This document shows positions 62,892 through 64,000 of a stretch of DNA of 64,000 bases, in pieces. How positions within the stretch are numbered: the stretch's first letter is position 1; each line of letters starts with the position of its first letter. Origin of the DNA: Nocardiopsis sp. CNR-923 (lineage in GTDB: Bacteria; Actinomycetota; Actinomycetes; Streptosporangiales; Streptosporangiaceae); the NCBI RefSeq assembly GCF_001942255.1, contig NZ_MKKC01000073.1:1-64000 (forward strand), read 5' to 3'. A program made the position numbers and the translations under genes. Below the pieces are notes generated by a model. The model did no database searches. It was not told the origin of the DNA and saw only the letters and a program-made list of their open reading frames with translations.

Positions 62892-64000
62892 ATGGCAACC
62901 ATCAACCAGCGCACACTGGCCGACGGGCGCACCCGGTACTGGGTCAAATGGCGGCTCGGCGGCACCCGTGGCGGAGCGCCCCAGTCCGAGCCGTTCGACG
63001 TTCACGCCGACGCCCACACCTTCCGCCTGCATGTCGAAGCCGCCGGCCATCAGTGGCCGGAGAACTGGATCCCCCGCCACGGGTGGGCACAGGGGTGGGT
63101 CCCCCGGCAGGGATGGGCGCAGGGGTGGGTTCCCGGACACGGGTGGGTCAAGGTCGAGGAGGACGACTCCGAGCCGGAGGCGGAGCCGGTGCTGTTCGCC
63201 GACTTCGCCCGTGAACTCATCGACTCGATGACCGGCATCGAAGAACGCACCCGCGCCGACTACCACCGCGACCTCAAACGTCACCTGCTCCCCACCTTCG
63301 GGAGCGTGAACCTGCGCGACACGTCCCAGCTCAAGCCGAAGGACGTGCGGGCCTGGGTCAACCAGCTGCGCACCGGCACTCCCGACCCCACAGCCCCGTA
63401 CCGGACCGGCACTCCCAGCCGAGGCCGCAAGAAGGAACCGGGATGGCTGCGCAAGCCCCTGTCCCCCAAGTCCATCCACAACCTGCACGCGCTGCTGTTC
63501 ACCATCTGCGAGGCCGCCGTCCGAGAAGACCCACCCATCCGCCCGTCGAACCCGGCCTCACGCACCCGCCTACCCCGCGTCGACGACGGCGAGGGCGACT
63601 GGGAGATGTGCTTCCTCACCCGCGAAGAGTTGACCCTGTTGCGGGACTCCATGGCCGAGGACGTCCGCGACATGGTGGAGGTGTTCGCACGCACCGGGAT
63701 GCGCTACAGCGAACTCACCGCCCTCCAGGTCCGCGACATCACCATCACCCGAGCCGACGGGGCCGACGGGACCACGACCGTACGCGGGTATCTGGACGTA
63801 CGCAGGGCGTGGAAACGCCAACCCGACAACACCTTCAAACTGGGTGCGCCCAAGACCCGCAGCTCCCGCAGGCGCATCCCGCTCTCCCCCGGCACCATCG
63901 ACCTCATCCGCCCCCGCCTGGAAGGCAAGGGACCAGAAGAGTTCGTGTTCACCACCAAGCAAGGGTCCTGGTGGCGACACTCCTCGTTCTACGGCCGCAG
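62892..64000 (+). CDS. Tyrosine recombinase/phage-type integrase (3' end outside window)
   Basis: 369 codons visible from ATG 62892. The N-terminal part (MATINQRTLADGRTRYWVKWRLGG) resembles the AP2-like arm-binding domain. An inserted stretch of three 10-residue Trp-rich repeats follows (residues 59-86, first unit WIPRHGWAQG). Residues from about 100 form the core-binding SAM-like domain (FARELIDSMTGIEERTRADYHRDLKRHLLP in outline). The catalytic domain starts near residue 235, with the first catalytic Arg in ARTGMRYSELTALQVRDI and the KT-x-R beta motif in APKTRSSRRRIPLSP. The HxxR box and Tyr lie past the window end. It sits at tRNA-His, as in actinobacterial integrative elements. Confidence 0.9.
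   Translation, partial: MATINQRTLADGRTRYWVKWRLGGTRGGAPQSEPFDVHADAHTFRLHVEAAGHQWPENWIPRHGWAQGWVPRQGWAQGWVPGHGWVKVEEDDSEPEAEPVLFADFARELIDSMTGIEERTRADYHRDLKRHLLPTFGSVNLRDTSQLKPKDVRAWVNQLRTGTPDPTAPYRTGTPSRGRKKEPGWLRKPLSPKSIHNLHALLFTICEAAVREDPPIRPSNPASRTRLPRVDDGEGDWEMCFLTREELTLLRDSMAEDVRDMVEVFARTGMRYSELTALQVRDITITRADGADGTTTVRGYLDVRRAWKRQPDNTFKLGAPKTRSSRRRIPLSPGTIDLIRPRLEGKGPEEFVFTTKQGSWWRHSSFYGR

Noticed and set aside
1-64000. CRISPR array, insertion sequences or prophage genes within the core.
   Set aside because: No regular spaced repeat array, transposase, terminal inverted repeats or phage structural genes were seen. The only mobile-element gene is the integrase at the right end.

Overview
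The window comes from a high-GC actinobacterium. GC content above 70 percent, many GTG starts, the split between MocR, SbcCD and DUF2510-type genes, RipA-like NlpC/P60 and SSI-like proteins, and a CopD-CtaG fusion together suggest the Nocardiopsaceae (Nocardiopsis or a close relative). The genus is inferred from gene content, not proven. Almost all of the window is chromosomal core and accessory metabolism. A mobile element starts only at the far right edge.

Layout. 1-5.5 kb: end of an unknown gene, an O-methyltransferase, the SbcD-SbcC nuclease pair and a small membrane protein. 5.5-12.6 kb: a CopD-CtaG fusion, an allantoinase-like protein and an OSBS-like enolase-superfamily protein that both lack catalytic residues, with alanine dehydrogenase between them, then a MaoC hydratase. 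12.6-18.0 kb: a surface-glycan-type locus on the minus strand (two glycosyltransferases, a membrane-anchored methyltransferase and the remains of an acyltransferase). 18.5-22.7 kb: superoxide dismutase, a MocR regulator with a divergent gene, a RelBE/ParDE-like toxin-antitoxin pair and a methyltransferase. 22.8-26.5 kb: biotin genes bioA-bioD diverging from bioF. 26.5-33.6 kb: SGNH hydrolase, ornithine aminotransferase, acyl-CoA synthetase, DUF368 lipid-carrier translocase and thiD. 33.6-46.4 kb: an alanine/sodium symporter, a DUF6457 protein, a collapsed mannosyltransferase gene, an aminotransferase with a divergent LysR regulator, a GT4 glycosyltransferase, a DMT transporter, a D-amino-acid-type PLP enzyme, a phosphodiesterase and an acidic secreted protein. 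46.9-54.9 kb: gamma-glutamyltransferase, a C-rich small RNA candidate, an NlpC/P60 hydrolase, a PolA-like polymerase, a hydroxyacid dehydrogenase, a TrmH methyltransferase and a membrane-anchored SSI-like protein. 55.2-62.5 kb: tandem substrate-binding/vWA proteins, a hypothetical gene, a DUF2510 protein and orn. 62.5-64.0 kb: tRNA-His, an attachment region with repeated GGGTGCAC sites and a tyrosine integrase that runs off the end.

Sequence quality matters for reading this annotation. About 22 disruptions in otherwise well-conserved genes (sbcC, sbcD, bioA, bioD, ggt and others) are all of the same kind: one base missing. In every gene, adding the inferred bases makes the total length divisible by three. 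I therefore report these as single CDSs with a note, and keep 'pseudogene' for two loci where large parts of the protein are missing.

The most interesting observations are a promoter- and terminator-flanked RNA with two C-rich hairpin loops (6C-like, anti-Shine-Dalgarno), the att/arm-site architecture at tRNA-His, two catalytically dead metabolic enzymes flanking ald, the tandem vWA paralogues of which only one keeps its metal site, and a long hairpin in the biotin intergenic region.
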